Shown: positions 24,884-33,604, numbered from the stretch's first letter. The stretch: 64,000 nt of DNA from Luteibacter sp. SG786 (GCF_011759605.1 NZ_JAAOYX010000002.1:310001-374000), one strand, 5' to 3'. The notes: a model not told the origin generated them from the letters alone. A program made the numbers and translations.

Positions 24884-24991
24884 CGGCCCCGCGCTACACG
24901 TTTCGATGCGATTCGACCCGCTTCGCGACACAGGCCGGATACGCCGCCGCGGTTTCCTTTGCACACCTTCCCACTGCAACGGAAACCTGCC

Positions 24992-25408
24992 ATGTCCCGC
25001 ATCCAGAACGTTCTCTATACCGGTAAGACCTACACCACCGGCGGCCGCAACGGCCAGGCCCGCAGCTCCGACGACCGTCTCGACGTGAAGCTGTCCTCGC
25101 CCGGCGGCCCGGGTGCCGGCACCAACCCGGAACAGCTGTTCGCCGCCGGCTGGTCCGCCTGCTTCATCGGCGCTCTTGGCCACGCCGCCGCCGAGCGTAA
25201 GGTCGCCCTGCCGAAGGACACCGCCATCGACGCCGAAGTGGACCTCGGTACCGGCGAGGGCGGCTATTTCCTGCAGGCGCGACTGACCGTGAGCCTCCCC
25301 GGCATCGATACCGCCCTTGCGCAGGAACTCGTCGAGGCCGCGCACGCCACCTGCCCGTATTCCAAGGCCACGCGCGGAAACATCGACGTGTCGTTCCAGA
25401 TCGCCTGA
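24992..25408 (+). CDS. Organic hydroperoxide resistance protein (Ohr/OsmC family)
   Basis: A 138-aa Ohr-type thiol peroxidase. The N terminus with [14 protein letters not shown], Cys57 in [10 protein letters not shown] and Cys121 in [12 protein letters not shown] are the conserved catalytic residues that reduce organic hydroperoxides using lipoylated partners. It is the first gene of the bufferin-type operon, 42 bases before the 4-Cys precursor. Ohr is usually controlled by OhrR; here no OhrR gene is near, and the OmpR-type array is the likely control. Confidence 0.9.
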   Translation: MSRIQNVLYTGKTYTTGGRNGQARSSDDRLDVKLSSPGGPGAGTNPEQLFAAGWSACFIGALGHAAAERKVALPKDTAIDAEVDLGTGEGGYFLQARLTVSLPGIDTALAQELVEAAHATCPYSKATRGNIDVSFQIA

Positions 25409-25450
25409 TCCGCCATGCCCTCCACGCATCCCTCACCAAGGAGTCATCCG

Positions 25451-25726
25451 ATGAACCGCAAGCACGCTTCGCTCGCCGCCACCCTCGCCCTCGGCCTCGT
25501 GTCCCTCGTCTCGGTCGCCCATGCCGAAGAGGCGAAGAAGCCCATGGAGAAGTGTTACGGCGTGGCCAAGGCCGGCCAGAACGACTGCGCGGCCGGCCCC
25601 GGCACCAGTTGCGCCGCCACCTCGAAGAAGGATTATCAGGGCAACGCCTGGGTGCTGGTCGAGAAGGGCACCTGCGTGACCATCAAGACGCCGAAGGGTC
25701 ATGGCACGCTGGAGCCGCAGGCGTGA
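25451..25726 (+). CDS. bufA1: 4-Cys bufferin-type precursor (DUF2282)
   Basis: A 91-aa exported peptide: a signal peptide cleaved after AHA, then a mature part with four Cys in [21 protein letters not shown] and KGTC. This matches DUF2282, the precursor family of bufferins, whose Cys are converted to thiooxazoles by an MNIO enzyme and then bind copper. The ATG at 25451 has AAGGAG eight bases upstream. Its stop overlaps the GTG start of the DoxX gene. The symbol is given by analogy and the modification here is inferred. Confidence 0.85.
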   Translation: MNRKHASLAATLALGLVSLVSVAHAEEAKKPMEKCYGVAKAGQNDCAAGPGTSCAATSKKDYQGNAWVLVEKGTCVTIKTPKGHGTLEPQA

Positions 25727-26154
25727 TTCCCTCGCGGCGCGGCGACGTGGCGGGCACCCTGCAAAGGGCGCTTCCGGACAGCCTGCTCCTGCTCGTGGCA
25801 CGGCTTGGGATCGCCTCCGTGTTCTTCCTCTCCGGCCGAACCAAGGTCGAGGGATTCCTGAGCATCAAGCCGTCCACGTACGACCTGTTCGCCTCCGAGT
25901 ACGCATTGCCGCTGGTGTCGCCGAACGTGGCGGCACACCTGGCGACGTATGCCGAACACTTCTTCCCGGTGTTGCTCGTGCTCGGCCTCTTCACCCGGGT
26001 GTCCGCACTAGGGCTGTTGACGATGACCACCGTGATCGAAGTCTTCGTCTATCCGGAGGCTTGGCCGACGCATCTCACTTGGGCTGGCCTGCTGCTGCCG
26101 TTGCTGGCGCGCGGCGGTGGCGCCTGGTCCATCGATCGCCTGCTTCGCCGCTGA
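25723..26154 (+). CDS. bufD: DoxX family membrane protein (BufD-like)
   Basis: A 143-aa inner-membrane protein with four hydrophobic segments and the DoxX pattern ([22 protein letters not shown], then [14 protein letters not shown]). The GTG at 25723 overlaps the precursor stop by 4 bases (GTGA), so it is coupled. DoxX proteins are regular members of bufferin loci, with a suggested redox or membrane role. Here it directly follows the first precursor instead of the modification genes. Confidence 0.85.
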   Translation: MIPSRRGDVAGTLQRALPDSLLLLVARLGIASVFFLSGRTKVEGFLSIKPSTYDLFASEYALPLVSPNVAAHLATYAEHFFPVLLVLGLFTRVSALGLLTMTTVIEVFVYPEAWPTHLTWAGLLLPLLARGGGAWSIDRLLRR

Positions 26155-26192
26155 CGCTTCCTTCCATCCACTCGCTTATCGCAGGGAACTCC

Positions 26193-26957
26193 ATGCGCAA
26201 ACTTCTCAGCATCGCCATCGCCGCATTCGCACTGGGCACCGGCGCCATTGCTTCCGCGGCAGAAACACCCGCGCCCCCGGGCGTCAGGAACATCGTCATC
26301 GTACCCGGTGCATTCGTCGATGGCTCCGGCTGGCGCGTCGTCCACGACATCCTCATCCACAAGGGCTATACGGTGAGCGTGGTGCAGCCGCGTATCGACA
26401 CGCTGGCCGACGACATCGAACTGACCCGTGAGCAAATCCGCAAACAGGATGGCCCGGTGGTTCTCGTCGGCCACAGCTACGGCGGCGCCGTCATCACGCA
26501 AGCCGGCAATCGCGACAAGGTGAAGGCGCTGGTCTACGTGGCCGCTGTAGTGCCCGACGTCGGCGAGAGCCTGTCGCAGCTCGTCGGCTCCATGCCGGCA
26601 CCGAGCAACGACGTCGTTCCCACTCGCGACGGCCATCTGTACTTCGACCAGGCGAAATTCGGCGCCGACTTCGCCGGCGATCTCACGAAGAACCGTACCG
26701 ACTTCATGGCGGTGTCGCAGGTACCTGCCACCACTGCCGCGTTCGGCGCCACGATGCAGGTGGCCGCGTGGCACACGAAGCCCGTGTGGGGCGTGGTTGC
26801 CACGGAGGACCGCGCGCTGAGTCCCGAACTGGAGCGCTGGATGTACAAGCGCGCCAACGCGAAGGTCACGGAAATCAAGGCGAGCCACGTCGCCTACATC
26901 TCGCAACCCGAAGCGGTCGCGGAGGTGATCGAAGACGCTGCCCGCAGCGTGCACTGA
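26193..26957 (+). CDS. Exported alpha/beta hydrolase
   Basis: A 254-aa hydrolase with a signal peptide (cleavage near ASAAE). The nucleophile elbow is VGHSYGG, the acid is in ATEDRAL and the His in IKASHVAYIS, giving a complete triad of the type found in small esterase-like proteins. It is 38 bases after doxX and 55 before the second precursor, so it is inside the bufferin-type operon though not a usual member. It may act on a periplasmic ester or be a passenger; the substrate is unknown. Confidence 0.85.
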   Translation: MRKLLSIAIAAFALGTGAIASAAETPAPPGVRNIVIVPGAFVDGSGWRVVHDILIHKGYTVSVVQPRIDTLADDIELTREQIRKQDGPVVLVGHSYGGAVITQAGNRDKVKALVYVAAVVPDVGESLSQLVGSMPAPSNDVVPTRDGHLYFDQAKFGADFAGDLTKNRTDFMAVSQVPATTAAFGATMQVAAWHTKPVWGVVATEDRALSPELERWMYKRANAKVTEIKASHVAYISQPEAVAEVIEDAARSVH

Positions 26958-27012
26958 ACGGCGTACCGCCACCTTTTCGGTCCACGTCGGACCCATTCCA
27001 GGAGAGAAACCC

Positions 27013-27297
27013 ATGAACATTGTCGCCACCAAATCCCGCACCGGCTTTGCCGCGGCCGCCGCGCTCGTCGCCCTCGCCGTCGCCTCCATCGGCACACCCG
27101 TACGCGCAGCCGACAACGCCGCGCCGAAGGAAGAACCGGGCCGCTGCTACGGCATCAACACCTGCAAGGGCACCAGCCTCTGCGCCACCGCAAAGAACGA
27201 CTGCAAGGGCCTCAATACGTGCAAGGGCCAGGGCGTGCTGGTGAAGACCCCAAGCGAATGCAAGGCGGCTGGCGGCACGCTGACCGAGCCGAAGTAA
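27013..27297 (+). CDS. bufA2: 6-Cys bufferin-type precursor
   Basis: A 94-aa exported peptide. The signal peptide is cleaved near PVRA, followed by a Lys/Glu linker and a core with six Cys: CYGINTCKGTSLC, NDCKGLNTCKG and PSEC. The CYG-N-CKG pattern is that of the 6-Cys class of MNIO substrates and differs from the 4-Cys DUF2282 precursor upstream. AGGAGAG lies 7 bases before the ATG. A strong hairpin separates it from the MNIO gene 95 bases downstream. Modification and metal binding are inferred from family knowledge. Confidence 0.85.
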   Translation: MNIVATKSRTGFAAAAALVALAVASIGTPVRAADNAAPKEEPGRCYGINTCKGTSLCATAKNDCKGLNTCKGQGVLVKTPSECKAAGGTLTEPK

Positions 27298-27310
27298 GTC
27301 CCGCAAAGAG

Positions 27311-27352
27311 GGCGTCCGGCGTCTCCACCGGTTGACGGGGACGCCAGACGCC
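27311..27352 (+). terminator. Intra-operon hairpin between precursor and MNIO gene
   Basis: Two 16-base arms (27311-27326 and 27337-27352) pair at 14 of 16 positions with a 10-base loop and have no T-run. This suggests partial termination or 3'-end protection of the precursor mRNA rather than a full stop. Confidence 0.6.
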
Positions 27353-27392
27353 GCACCGCGGCAACGCCACGCCAATACAGAGGAATTCCGTC

Positions 27393-28229
27393 ATGTTCAC
27401 GCCTCCCCCGCCATTCTCCGGATACGGCCTCGGCCTGCGCAAGGAGCACTACCGCGACTTTCTCGACGGCGACGTCCCGGTCGATTTCGTGGAGGTGATC
27501 TCGGAAAACTTCATGGTGGACGGCGGGCAACCGCGGGACATCCTGCGCCGGGTCGGCGAGAAGCATCCCGTCGCCTTGCATGGTGTGTCGATGTCGATCG
27601 GTTCCGCCGATGGCGTGGATATCGCCTATCTACGAAGGCTGAAGGCGCTGGCCGATGAAGTGCAGCCACTGTTCGTCTCCGATCACCTGAGCTGGTCGCG
27701 TGTCGCCGGTTTCAGTTCGCACGACCTGCTGCCCGTGCCGTACACAGAGGAGGCCCTCGCCCTCGTCTGCCGAAACATCGAGGTGGCCCAGGACGTGCTC
27801 GGGCGCTCGATGCTGTTTGAAAATCCGTCCAGCTACGTCGCCTTCGACGGCGCGACGATGAGCGAGTGGGAATTCCTCGCGGAGATGTCGAAACGCACGG
27901 GATGCGGTCTGTTGCTCGATGTGAACAACGTCTTCGTGAGCGCGAGCAATCACGGTTTCGATACGCATGCGTTCCTCCGCGGCATTCCCGCGGCGCGCGT
28001 GCGCCAGGTGCATCTGGCGGGGCACTCGCAAGGGCCCGGCCTGTTGATCGATACCCACGACCAACCGGTGTGCGACGACGTATGGGCACTTTACCGCACG
28101 GCCATGTCGCTGCTTGGTCCGGTTGCCACCATGATCGAGCGCGACGACGCCATTCCCCCGCTGGCGGAGTTGCTGGACGAACTGGATATCGCCCGCGGCC
28201 TGGGCACCGTGGCGCGGGAGGCCGCATGA
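27393..28229 (+). CDS. bufB: MNIO-family (DUF692) peptide-modifying oxidase, BufB-like
   Basis: A 278-aa TIM-barrel enzyme of the multinuclear non-heme iron oxidase family. Candidate iron ligands and conserved blocks: ALHGVSMSIG (His63), VSDHLSW (His98), LLPVPYTEEAL, LFENPSSY (Glu143), LLLDVNNVFVSA (Asp176), VHLAGH (His207), LIDTHDQPV (Asp220, His222) and TMIERD (Glu249). Such enzymes convert Cys of a partner peptide to 5-thiooxazole with O2. As the only DUF692 gene in the operon it probably serves both precursors. It overlaps bufC-like by 4 bases. Confidence 0.93.
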   Translation: MFTPPPPFSGYGLGLRKEHYRDFLDGDVPVDFVEVISENFMVDGGQPRDILRRVGEKHPVALHGVSMSIGSADGVDIAYLRRLKALADEVQPLFVSDHLSWSRVAGFSSHDLLPVPYTEEALALVCRNIEVAQDVLGRSMLFENPSSYVAFDGATMSEWEFLAEMSKRTGCGLLLDVNNVFVSASNHGFDTHAFLRGIPAARVRQVHLAGHSQGPGLLIDTHDQPVCDDVWALYRTAMSLLGPVATMIERDDAIPPLAELLDELDIARGLGTVAREAA

Positions 28230-28978
28230 AACTGGCCCAATGGCAGGAAGGCTTTCGCGATTGGCTGACCACCGGCTCCGCCACCAGCGCCGATGCCTTC
28301 GGGGATCGGGCGTGGCCGGGCCTCACGGTGTACCAGAACAATTACCGCACGCAGCTCGTGACCTGCCTGGAGGTGAGCTACCCGCAGTTGCTGCGGCGTG
28401 TCGGCGAAGGGAACTTCCGAAACGCCGCCATGGCCCACATCGACGCGCATCCGCCGCGAGGCTGGACACTCGACACCTATGGCGCCGATTTTGTCGATAC
28501 GCTGGTGGCCCTGTTCCCGCGCAACCCCGACCTGCACGAACTGGCGTGGATCGAGTGGTCGCTGTCCGAGGCTTTCGTGGCTCCGGATGCGTCGCCATTG
28601 GCACGCGAAGCGCTTTGGTCCGTTAACTGGGATGAAGCGCGGCTTCGCCTGACACCAAGCCTGCGCCATCGGGTGGCGACGACGAACGCCGACGACGTCT
28701 GGTCCGCGCTGCAGAACGACGCGGACAGCGTGCCCGACGGCGAGATGCTCGACGTCGCCGGCGCCCTGGTGGTGTGGCGCCAGGGCTTCCATTCGCGCCT
28801 GCGTCGCCTCGACGCCGACGACGACGCCGCCTTGCGCCTCGCCATCGGGAAGGGGCACTTCGCAGCGATGTGCGACACACTGGTGATGCGCCTGGGTGAA
28901 GAAGCCGGCGTGGCGCGTGCCGGCGCCCTCCTTGCCGACTGGCTCGACGCCGGCATCGTCGTCGGCGTGGACGATTGA
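28226..28978 (+). CDS. bufC: DUF2063 MNIO partner protein, BufC-like
   Basis: A 250-aa protein of the DUF2063 group, the partner of DUF692 enzymes; it is thought to recognise the precursor peptide. The N-terminal domain shows MKLAQWQEGFRDWL and GLTVYQNNYRTQLV, followed by the LLRRVGEGNF-AAMAHIDAHPP stretch typical of the family; a second domain fills the C terminus. It is coupled to the MNIO gene by ATGA and closes the operon. A convergent aldo/keto reductase gene begins its 3' end only 12 bases away. Confidence 0.9.
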   Translation: MKLAQWQEGFRDWLTTGSATSADAFGDRAWPGLTVYQNNYRTQLVTCLEVSYPQLLRRVGEGNFRNAAMAHIDAHPPRGWTLDTYGADFVDTLVALFPRNPDLHELAWIEWSLSEAFVAPDASPLAREALWSVNWDEARLRLTPSLRHRVATTNADDVWSALQNDADSVPDGEMLDVAGALVVWRQGFHSRLRRLDADDDAALRLAIGKGHFAAMCDTLVMRLGEEAGVARAGALLADWLDAGIVVGVDD

Positions 28979-28990
28979 ACCCCCTCCGGC

Positions 28991-30055
28991 TCAGCGGCTT
29001 ACGGTGAGCCGTGCCTGCCCCAGCACCTGGGCTTGCACGAGAGGAAGGAAGCGATGCGGGAACGGCAGGGCGATCTCGCTGGCGCGATCGAGTCGTGCTA
29101 TCTGCTCGTCCGACAGCGACACCGACAGAGCATCCAGGTTCTCCTCGAACTGGGCAGCCGTGCGCGCTCCAAGGATCGGAATGATCGCTGGCGCGTTCTT
29201 CGCGAGCAACCACGCCAGCGAGACCTGGGCGGCACTGTGTTCCACCTCGGACGCGATGGCCTTCACTTCGTCCACGATGTCGAGGTTGCGCTCGCTCAGC
29301 GAACCGACGCCCGCGGCCACCGCCGCGCGCCCACCGGTGAACATGTCGGCCCCCTTGTGCGCTTCGATGTCAGCGCGCGTGTATTTGCCGGACAGCACCC
29401 CGTTGGCCAGGGGCGACCAAGCAACGACGCCAAGACCCAGCTCGCGCGCCATGGGGATCAGATCGTGCTCCACGGTGCGCTCCACCAGACTGTGCTCGAT
29501 CTGCAACGCCACGAGAGGCGACCAGCCGCGCAGATCGGCCAGCATCTGCATGCGCGCCACCTGCCACGCGGGCGTATCGGAGATGCCCGCGTAGACGATC
29601 TTGCCGGCGCGCACCAGATCGTCGAAAGCGCGCATCACCTCCTCCACGGGCGTGGTTTCGTCCCACACGTGCAGGTAGTAGAGATCGATGTAGTCGGTGC
29701 CCAGGCGCTTCAGGCTCTCCTCCACCGCCCGCACCATATTGCGGCGATGGTTGCCGCCCGCATTGATGTTGGTCGGATCCACGTTGAGCGAATACTTGGT
29801 GGCCAGTACGGCGCGATCGCGCCGTCCGCGCAGGAACTCGCCGAGCAGACGTTCTGACGTACCGCCGGTGTAGAAGTTGGCGGTATCGATGAAGTTGCCG
29901 CCGCGTTCCATATAGGTGTCCAGCATCCGCCGGGCATCCTCTTCGGTGGCACCCCAACCCCAGTCCTTGCCGAAGGTCATGGTGCCGATGGACACGGGGC
30001 TGACGCGCAGGCCGGACCGGCCCAGCGTGATGTAATCGGTGAGTTGCTTGCTCAT
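28991..30055 (-). CDS. Aldo/keto reductase
   Basis: A 354-aa aldo/keto reductase. DTANFYTGG has the catalytic Asp and Tyr, ATKYS the Lys and YYLHVWDE the His; the C-terminal PILGARTAAQFEENL binds cofactor. This resembles the long-form YajO/Tas-like reductases. The ATG of MSKQLTDY at 30055 has GGAG nine bases upstream, so eight extra in-frame residues are left out. It is divergent from a LysR regulator that probably controls it. The substrate is unknown. Confidence 0.9.
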   Translation of the reverse strand: MSKQLTDYITLGRSGLRVSPVSIGTMTFGKDWGWGATEEDARRMLDTYMERGGNFIDTANFYTGGTSERLLGEFLRGRRDRAVLATKYSLNVDPTNINAGGNHRRNMVRAVEESLKRLGTDYIDLYYLHVWDETTPVEEVMRAFDDLVRAGKIVYAGISDTPAWQVARMQMLADLRGWSPLVALQIEHSLVERTVEHDLIPMARELGLGVVAWSPLANGVLSGKYTRADIEAHKGADMFTGGRAAVAAGVGSLSERNLDIVDEVKAIASEVEHSAAQVSLAWLLAKNAPAIIPILGARTAAQFEENLDALSVSLSDEQIARLDRASEIALPFPHRFLPLVQAQVLGQARLTVSR

Positions 30056-30083
30056 GGGGGCTGCTCCAGAAAGGGTCACTGGA

Positions 30084-30108
30084 ATCTAGGTAGCGGCACC
30101 ATGTAGAT
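30084..30108. promoter_or_regulatory. Possible LysR-regulator site
   Basis: ATCTA-N15-TAGAT lies in the divergent gap between the reductase and the LysR gene. The arms are short, so this is only a candidate operator. Confidence 0.3.
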
Positions 30109-30162
30109 AAAGCGGGCGAACGCGCATACGCTTTGAAGCCCTCCTTCACAATGGGCTTCCGC

Positions 30163-31071
30163 ATGTCGCCCGACCTGTTCCCCGCCGTGGCAGCGTTTGC
30201 CTGTGTAGCCCGGCACGCCAGCTTCACCCGGGCAGCCGCCGAACTCGGGGTATCCACCTCCGCGCTATCGCAAACCGTGCGCACACTCGAGTCACGCCTC
30301 GGTGCACGGCTGCTGGATCGCTCCACGCGCCGCGTCGGTCTGACCGAGGTTGGGCAGCGGTTCTTGCACGATGTGCGGCCATCGCTGGATGGACTCGCGT
30401 CGGCCATGGCGGCGGTAACGGAGACGCGGGACGTACCGGCCGGCCTTCTGCGCATCAATCTGCCGCGTGCTATCGCCGACGTCCTGATCATGCCCCACCT
30501 GGCCGCGTTCCAGGCCCAATACCCCGACGTGATCGTCGAACTACAGTGCGACAACCGTTTCGTGGATCTGGTCGCGGCAGGCTTCGACGCCGGGTTCCGC
30601 ATCGGCGAGTCGTTGGGGAAGGACGTGGTGGCGCACCCCATCGGAGGGCCGCAGCGCATCGCCACGTTCATCTCTCCTCGCTATGCGCGGGCATACGGCG
30701 CTCCCGCAACGCCGGCCGACCTTCTGCAACATCGCTGCGTGAGCGTGCGTCTGGACCACGATCGCAGCCCCATGCGATGGGAATTCATGCAGGGCGATCG
30801 CATCGTTGAAGTGGACACCCGTGCCGGCATGATCACGAACGACGACAGCCTTCTCCTCGCGGCAGCCATCGATGGCGTAGGCGTGGGATGCCACTTCGAA
30901 AGCATTGCGTCGCCGCATCTGCAAAGCGGTGCCCTCATCCCGGTGCTGCGCGATTACTGGCCCACCTACAGCCCGTTCCACGTCTACTACCCCAGCCGCA
31001 TGCACATGCCGCGCAAGCTACGGGTGTTCATCGACTTCCTGCGCGAAAGGCATGGAACGGTCGGTGGCTGA
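30163..31071 (+). CDS. LysR family transcriptional regulator
   Basis: A LysR-type regulator of about 302 aa. The winged helix (ARHASFTRAAAELGVSTSALSQ, then TVRTLESRLGARLLDRST) is at the N terminus and the periplasmic-binding-like sensor follows. The start is uncertain: ATG at 30151 or 30163 are both possible and none has a clear ribosome site; 30163 fits family length best. It is divergent from the aldo/keto reductase, its probable target. Confidence 0.88.
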   Translation: MSPDLFPAVAAFACVARHASFTRAAAELGVSTSALSQTVRTLESRLGARLLDRSTRRVGLTEVGQRFLHDVRPSLDGLASAMAAVTETRDVPAGLLRINLPRAIADVLIMPHLAAFQAQYPDVIVELQCDNRFVDLVAAGFDAGFRIGESLGKDVVAHPIGGPQRIATFISPRYARAYGAPATPADLLQHRCVSVRLDHDRSPMRWEFMQGDRIVEVDTRAGMITNDDSLLLAAAIDGVGVGCHFESIASPHLQSGALIPVLRDYWPTYSPFHVYYPSRMHMPRKLRVFIDFLRERHGTVGG

Positions 31072-31093
31072 TCGCCCGGTCAGGAGAATGAAA

Positions 31094-31170
31094 TGGCGCG
31101 CCCGGAGGGATTCGAACCCCCGACCAATGGCTTCGGAAGCCACTACTCTATCCGGCTGAGCTACGGGCGC
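31094..31170 (-). tRNA. tRNA-Arg (anticodon CCG)
   Basis: The minus strand folds into a full cloverleaf: acceptor GCGCCCG/CGGGCGC, a D-arm with AGCTCAGCCGGATAGAG, anticodon stem GTGGC/GCCAT with loop TTCCGAA, and T-arm GGGGGTTCGAATCCC. The 3' CCA is encoded. The anticodon CCG reads CGG. Confidence 0.97.
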
Positions 31171-31250
31171 GTATGCAGCGGACCGGCATTGTAGCGGGAA
31201 TGACCACGCGGGCCTAGCCTGTGCCCGCCCGGACCGGGGTCGGCGCTTTG

Positions 31251-31331
31251 TGTGGGAGCCGCTTCAGTGGCGATGGGTGCTTGCGGCGAGTTGCCCGCTA
31301 CCGCGGGATCGCCGCTGAAGCGGCTCCCACA
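31251..31331. repeat. Dispersed palindromic repeat, copy 1
   Basis: Starts TGTGGGAGCCGCTTCAG and ends CTGAAGCGGCTCCCACA, with a GATGGGTGCTTGCGGC centre. The ends are perfect inverted repeats. The same element occurs at 45211, 45340 and 54549. Confidence 0.88.
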
Positions 31332-31354
31332 GGGCTTGCCCAGGTAGGGAAACG

Positions 31355-31382
31355 AAGAGGGCGCCTCGCGGCGCCCCCTCTT
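31355..31382 (-). terminator. Hairpin after the M61 peptidase gene
   Basis: AAGAGGGCGCC, a TCGC loop and GGCGCCCCCTCTT form a near-perfect stem 7 bases after the stop of the minus-strand peptidase gene. It lacks a T-run. Confidence 0.5.
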
Positions 31383-31389
31383 GTCGTTC

Positions 31390-33294
31390 TTACTTCGCCT
31401 TGTACAGCTCGCTCAGCCAGTCAGGCTTGCCCTTGTCGCGCTCGAGGTGCGGGTACTTCAGGCCTTCGTGGTAGTCGATCTTGATCGTCTTGTAGGTGTC
31501 GAAGTTCTTCACCAGCAGTTCGATCGGGGCCTTGTCGGTCTTCGCAGCGGTGACGGCGTCCTTCAGCGTGTCGCCGTCGAATTCCTTGTTGTTCACCGCC
31601 ACCACGGTCATGCCCGGCGAGAGGCCGGCCTTGAAGGCCGGGCCGTCCCAGAGCACGTCGGAGATGGAGCCCTTCGACGAAACCGCGAAACCGGCCGAGT
31701 AGGTCAGATCGGTGTAGTGGCGGCGACCTTCCGCGGCCTTCACCACGTCGGACGGCTTGTCGTTGTACACCAGCTTCCAGCCGCCGCGCTCGATGCCTTC
31801 CAGGTCGCCCTTGTGGCCGTCGATGCGATCGCGCAGATAGGTGGCCCAGTCATACGGCGCGATGCCGTTGAGCGTGGATGCCACGTCCTCGAACGTGTAC
31901 GGATTCACCTTCCAGTCGCCGTCCTTCATGCCGAAGAAGGCCTTGGCGAAATCGTCCAGCGAGCGCTTGTTCTTGGTGAGTTCGCGCAACTTGGTGTCCA
32001 CGTCGAGCCACACCATCTGGCCGCCCGAATAGTAGTCCTCGCTCATCTGGTAGTTGCGGTACGAGAGCGGGCGACGCTGGGCGATGGTCGGATCGTTGGT
32101 CGTGTCCTGAATGTTGCGCCAGGAGAGACCCGGGCGGCCCTTATCGTAGGTAGCGGCGACGAAGGCGAGCAGGTCGCGCGCCTGGTCCTGCGAAAGGAGG
32201 CCCGAGCGCGCCGCGACGACGTTACCCCAGAACTGCGTCTGGCCTTCGTACACCCACAGCAGGCTGTCGCCCATCGGCACATTGAAGTTCGGCGTGGCGA
32301 GGTCGGCGCCACGACGGTACTTGCCGTCCCAGGAGTGGTTGTATTCGTGCGACAGCAGGTCGCGGCCGAGCCAGCTCTTGTCCCACTCGGTGAAGTAGTT
32401 CGGCGAGGCGCTGTTCTCGGACGACCGGTGATGCTCGAGGCCGATGCCGCCGAGCTTCTCGGTCAGCGCCAGCAGGAAATCGTAGTGGTTGTAATGGCGA
32501 GCCCCGTAGAGCTTGTCCATCTGCTTGACGAGGTTGCGATGAGCTTCCAGCGCCTCCGGCTTGATCTCCAGCGCCTTCGCGCTGTCCGCCACGATGTTCA
32601 GGTGCACCGGCGAGCGGCCGTTCGGATCGAGGTCCACGCGCTTGAAGTAACGGCCCGCGAACACCGGCGAGTCCACCAGGTTGTCGTAATCGATGGTCTT
32701 GAAGGTAACCGTGTCGCCGTCCTTGCCGGCCTGCTCGAGAGCGCTGCCGTATTGGAAGCCGGCGGGGAGTTTCACCGAGGCGTCGATGGGGATACGGTCG
32801 GCGTTGTAGCCGGCGGGATACAGCGACACCTGGTTCCACTGCACGTTGACGATGTCGGGCGTCATCACGACACGGCCCTGGCGCGGGTCCTGCGGCGTCA
32901 GCGTCTGGAATTCCACGTCGACCGAACTGGCGCCGGCCGGCACGTCGACACGGAAGGCGTACACGTTGTACTTGTCGCGAACCCACTCGAGGCGCTTGCC
33001 GCCCGCGGTCACCACCAGGCCGGCGAACTGGTCGATCGGACCGGTCGGCGAGTGATGGCCGGGAATCCATTCCGGGAAGAGCAGAACCAGCGGACCGGGC
33101 TGCGCGGGAATGGTTTCCTTCACCCGGAAGATGCGGTGATCGACGTCGGTGGCATCGACGGTGAGCTTGAGGGTGCCGTTGAAGGCCACGTCCTGCGGGG
33201 CAGGCACTGCGGGGGCGTCATCGGCGCGGATGGCCGAAGCGCCGACGCCGGCCAGGGCCGCCACGAGCGCGGAAGCGAGAAGGGTGGATTTCAC
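31390..33294 (-). CDS. M61 family metallopeptidase with PDZ domain
   Basis: A 634-aa exported aminopeptidase of the M61 (glycyl aminopeptidase) family. A signal peptide (about 24 aa) precedes an N-terminal beta domain, the zinc site SHEYNH with ligands His316 and His320 and catalytic Glu317, and a PDZ domain near residues 535-600 (AGFAVSSKGS, GLSPGMTVVAVNN). The start is a GTG at 33294 just before the signal peptide; longer upstream frames run through the promoter region. Expected to act on N-terminal Gly/Ala of periplasmic peptides. Confidence 0.92.
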   Translation of the reverse strand: MKSTLLASALVAALAGVGASAIRADDAPAVPAPQDVAFNGTLKLTVDATDVDHRIFRVKETIPAQPGPLVLLFPEWIPGHHSPTGPIDQFAGLVVTAGGKRLEWVRDKYNVYAFRVDVPAGASSVDVEFQTLTPQDPRQGRVVMTPDIVNVQWNQVSLYPAGYNADRIPIDASVKLPAGFQYGSALEQAGKDGDTVTFKTIDYDNLVDSPVFAGRYFKRVDLDPNGRSPVHLNIVADSAKALEIKPEALEAHRNLVKQMDKLYGARHYNHYDFLLALTEKLGGIGLEHHRSSENSASPNYFTEWDKSWLGRDLLSHEYNHSWDGKYRRGADLATPNFNVPMGDSLLWVYEGQTQFWGNVVAARSGLLSQDQARDLLAFVAATYDKGRPGLSWRNIQDTTNDPTIAQRRPLSYRNYQMSEDYYSGGQMVWLDVDTKLRELTKNKRSLDDFAKAFFGMKDGDWKVNPYTFEDVASTLNGIAPYDWATYLRDRIDGHKGDLEGIERGGWKLVYNDKPSDVVKAAEGRRHYTDLTYSAGFAVSSKGSISDVLWDGPAFKAGLSPGMTVVAVNNKEFDGDTLKDAVTAAKTDKAPIELLVKNFDTYKTIKIDYHEGLKYPHLERDKGKPDWLSELYKAK

Positions 33295-33604
33295 TGGGTA
33301 AGTCTCCGAGAGCGGGTAAGTCGCCCTGCCATCCCTGCGAGCGGATCGGCACGGTCCCCTGTGGTCCGCGCAAGCTCTCGATGCTAAACGCCACCGTGCG
33401 GGGCGCCCTATGCCATAGGTCACGGGTGGACCCTCGTGCCGCAATGGCGAAACGCAATATGTTGCGGGCCGTGAGTCTTCAGAAAATGCGCTGCCGTTCG
33501 TCTTTACTCTAGGGAGATGGAGACGAGGAGCCAAACGTATAATCGCCGCCGGCCGGGCACGGCCGCCTTGCACCATCCAGGAACAAAGGACACAGGGACA
33601 CTCA
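33295..33604. other. Divergent promoter region
   Basis: A 310-base gap between the M61 gene and the outer-membrane protein gene without a supported frame. It contains the perfect short palindrome CCTATG-C-CATAGG at 33407-33419, which may be an operator. No strong -35/-10 pair stands out to me. Confidence 0.35.

Noticed and set aside
25723-26154. DoxX as an unrelated quinol oxidase subunit
   Set aside because: The 4-base coupling to the DUF2282 precursor and known association with bufferin loci favour the BufD-like assignment.
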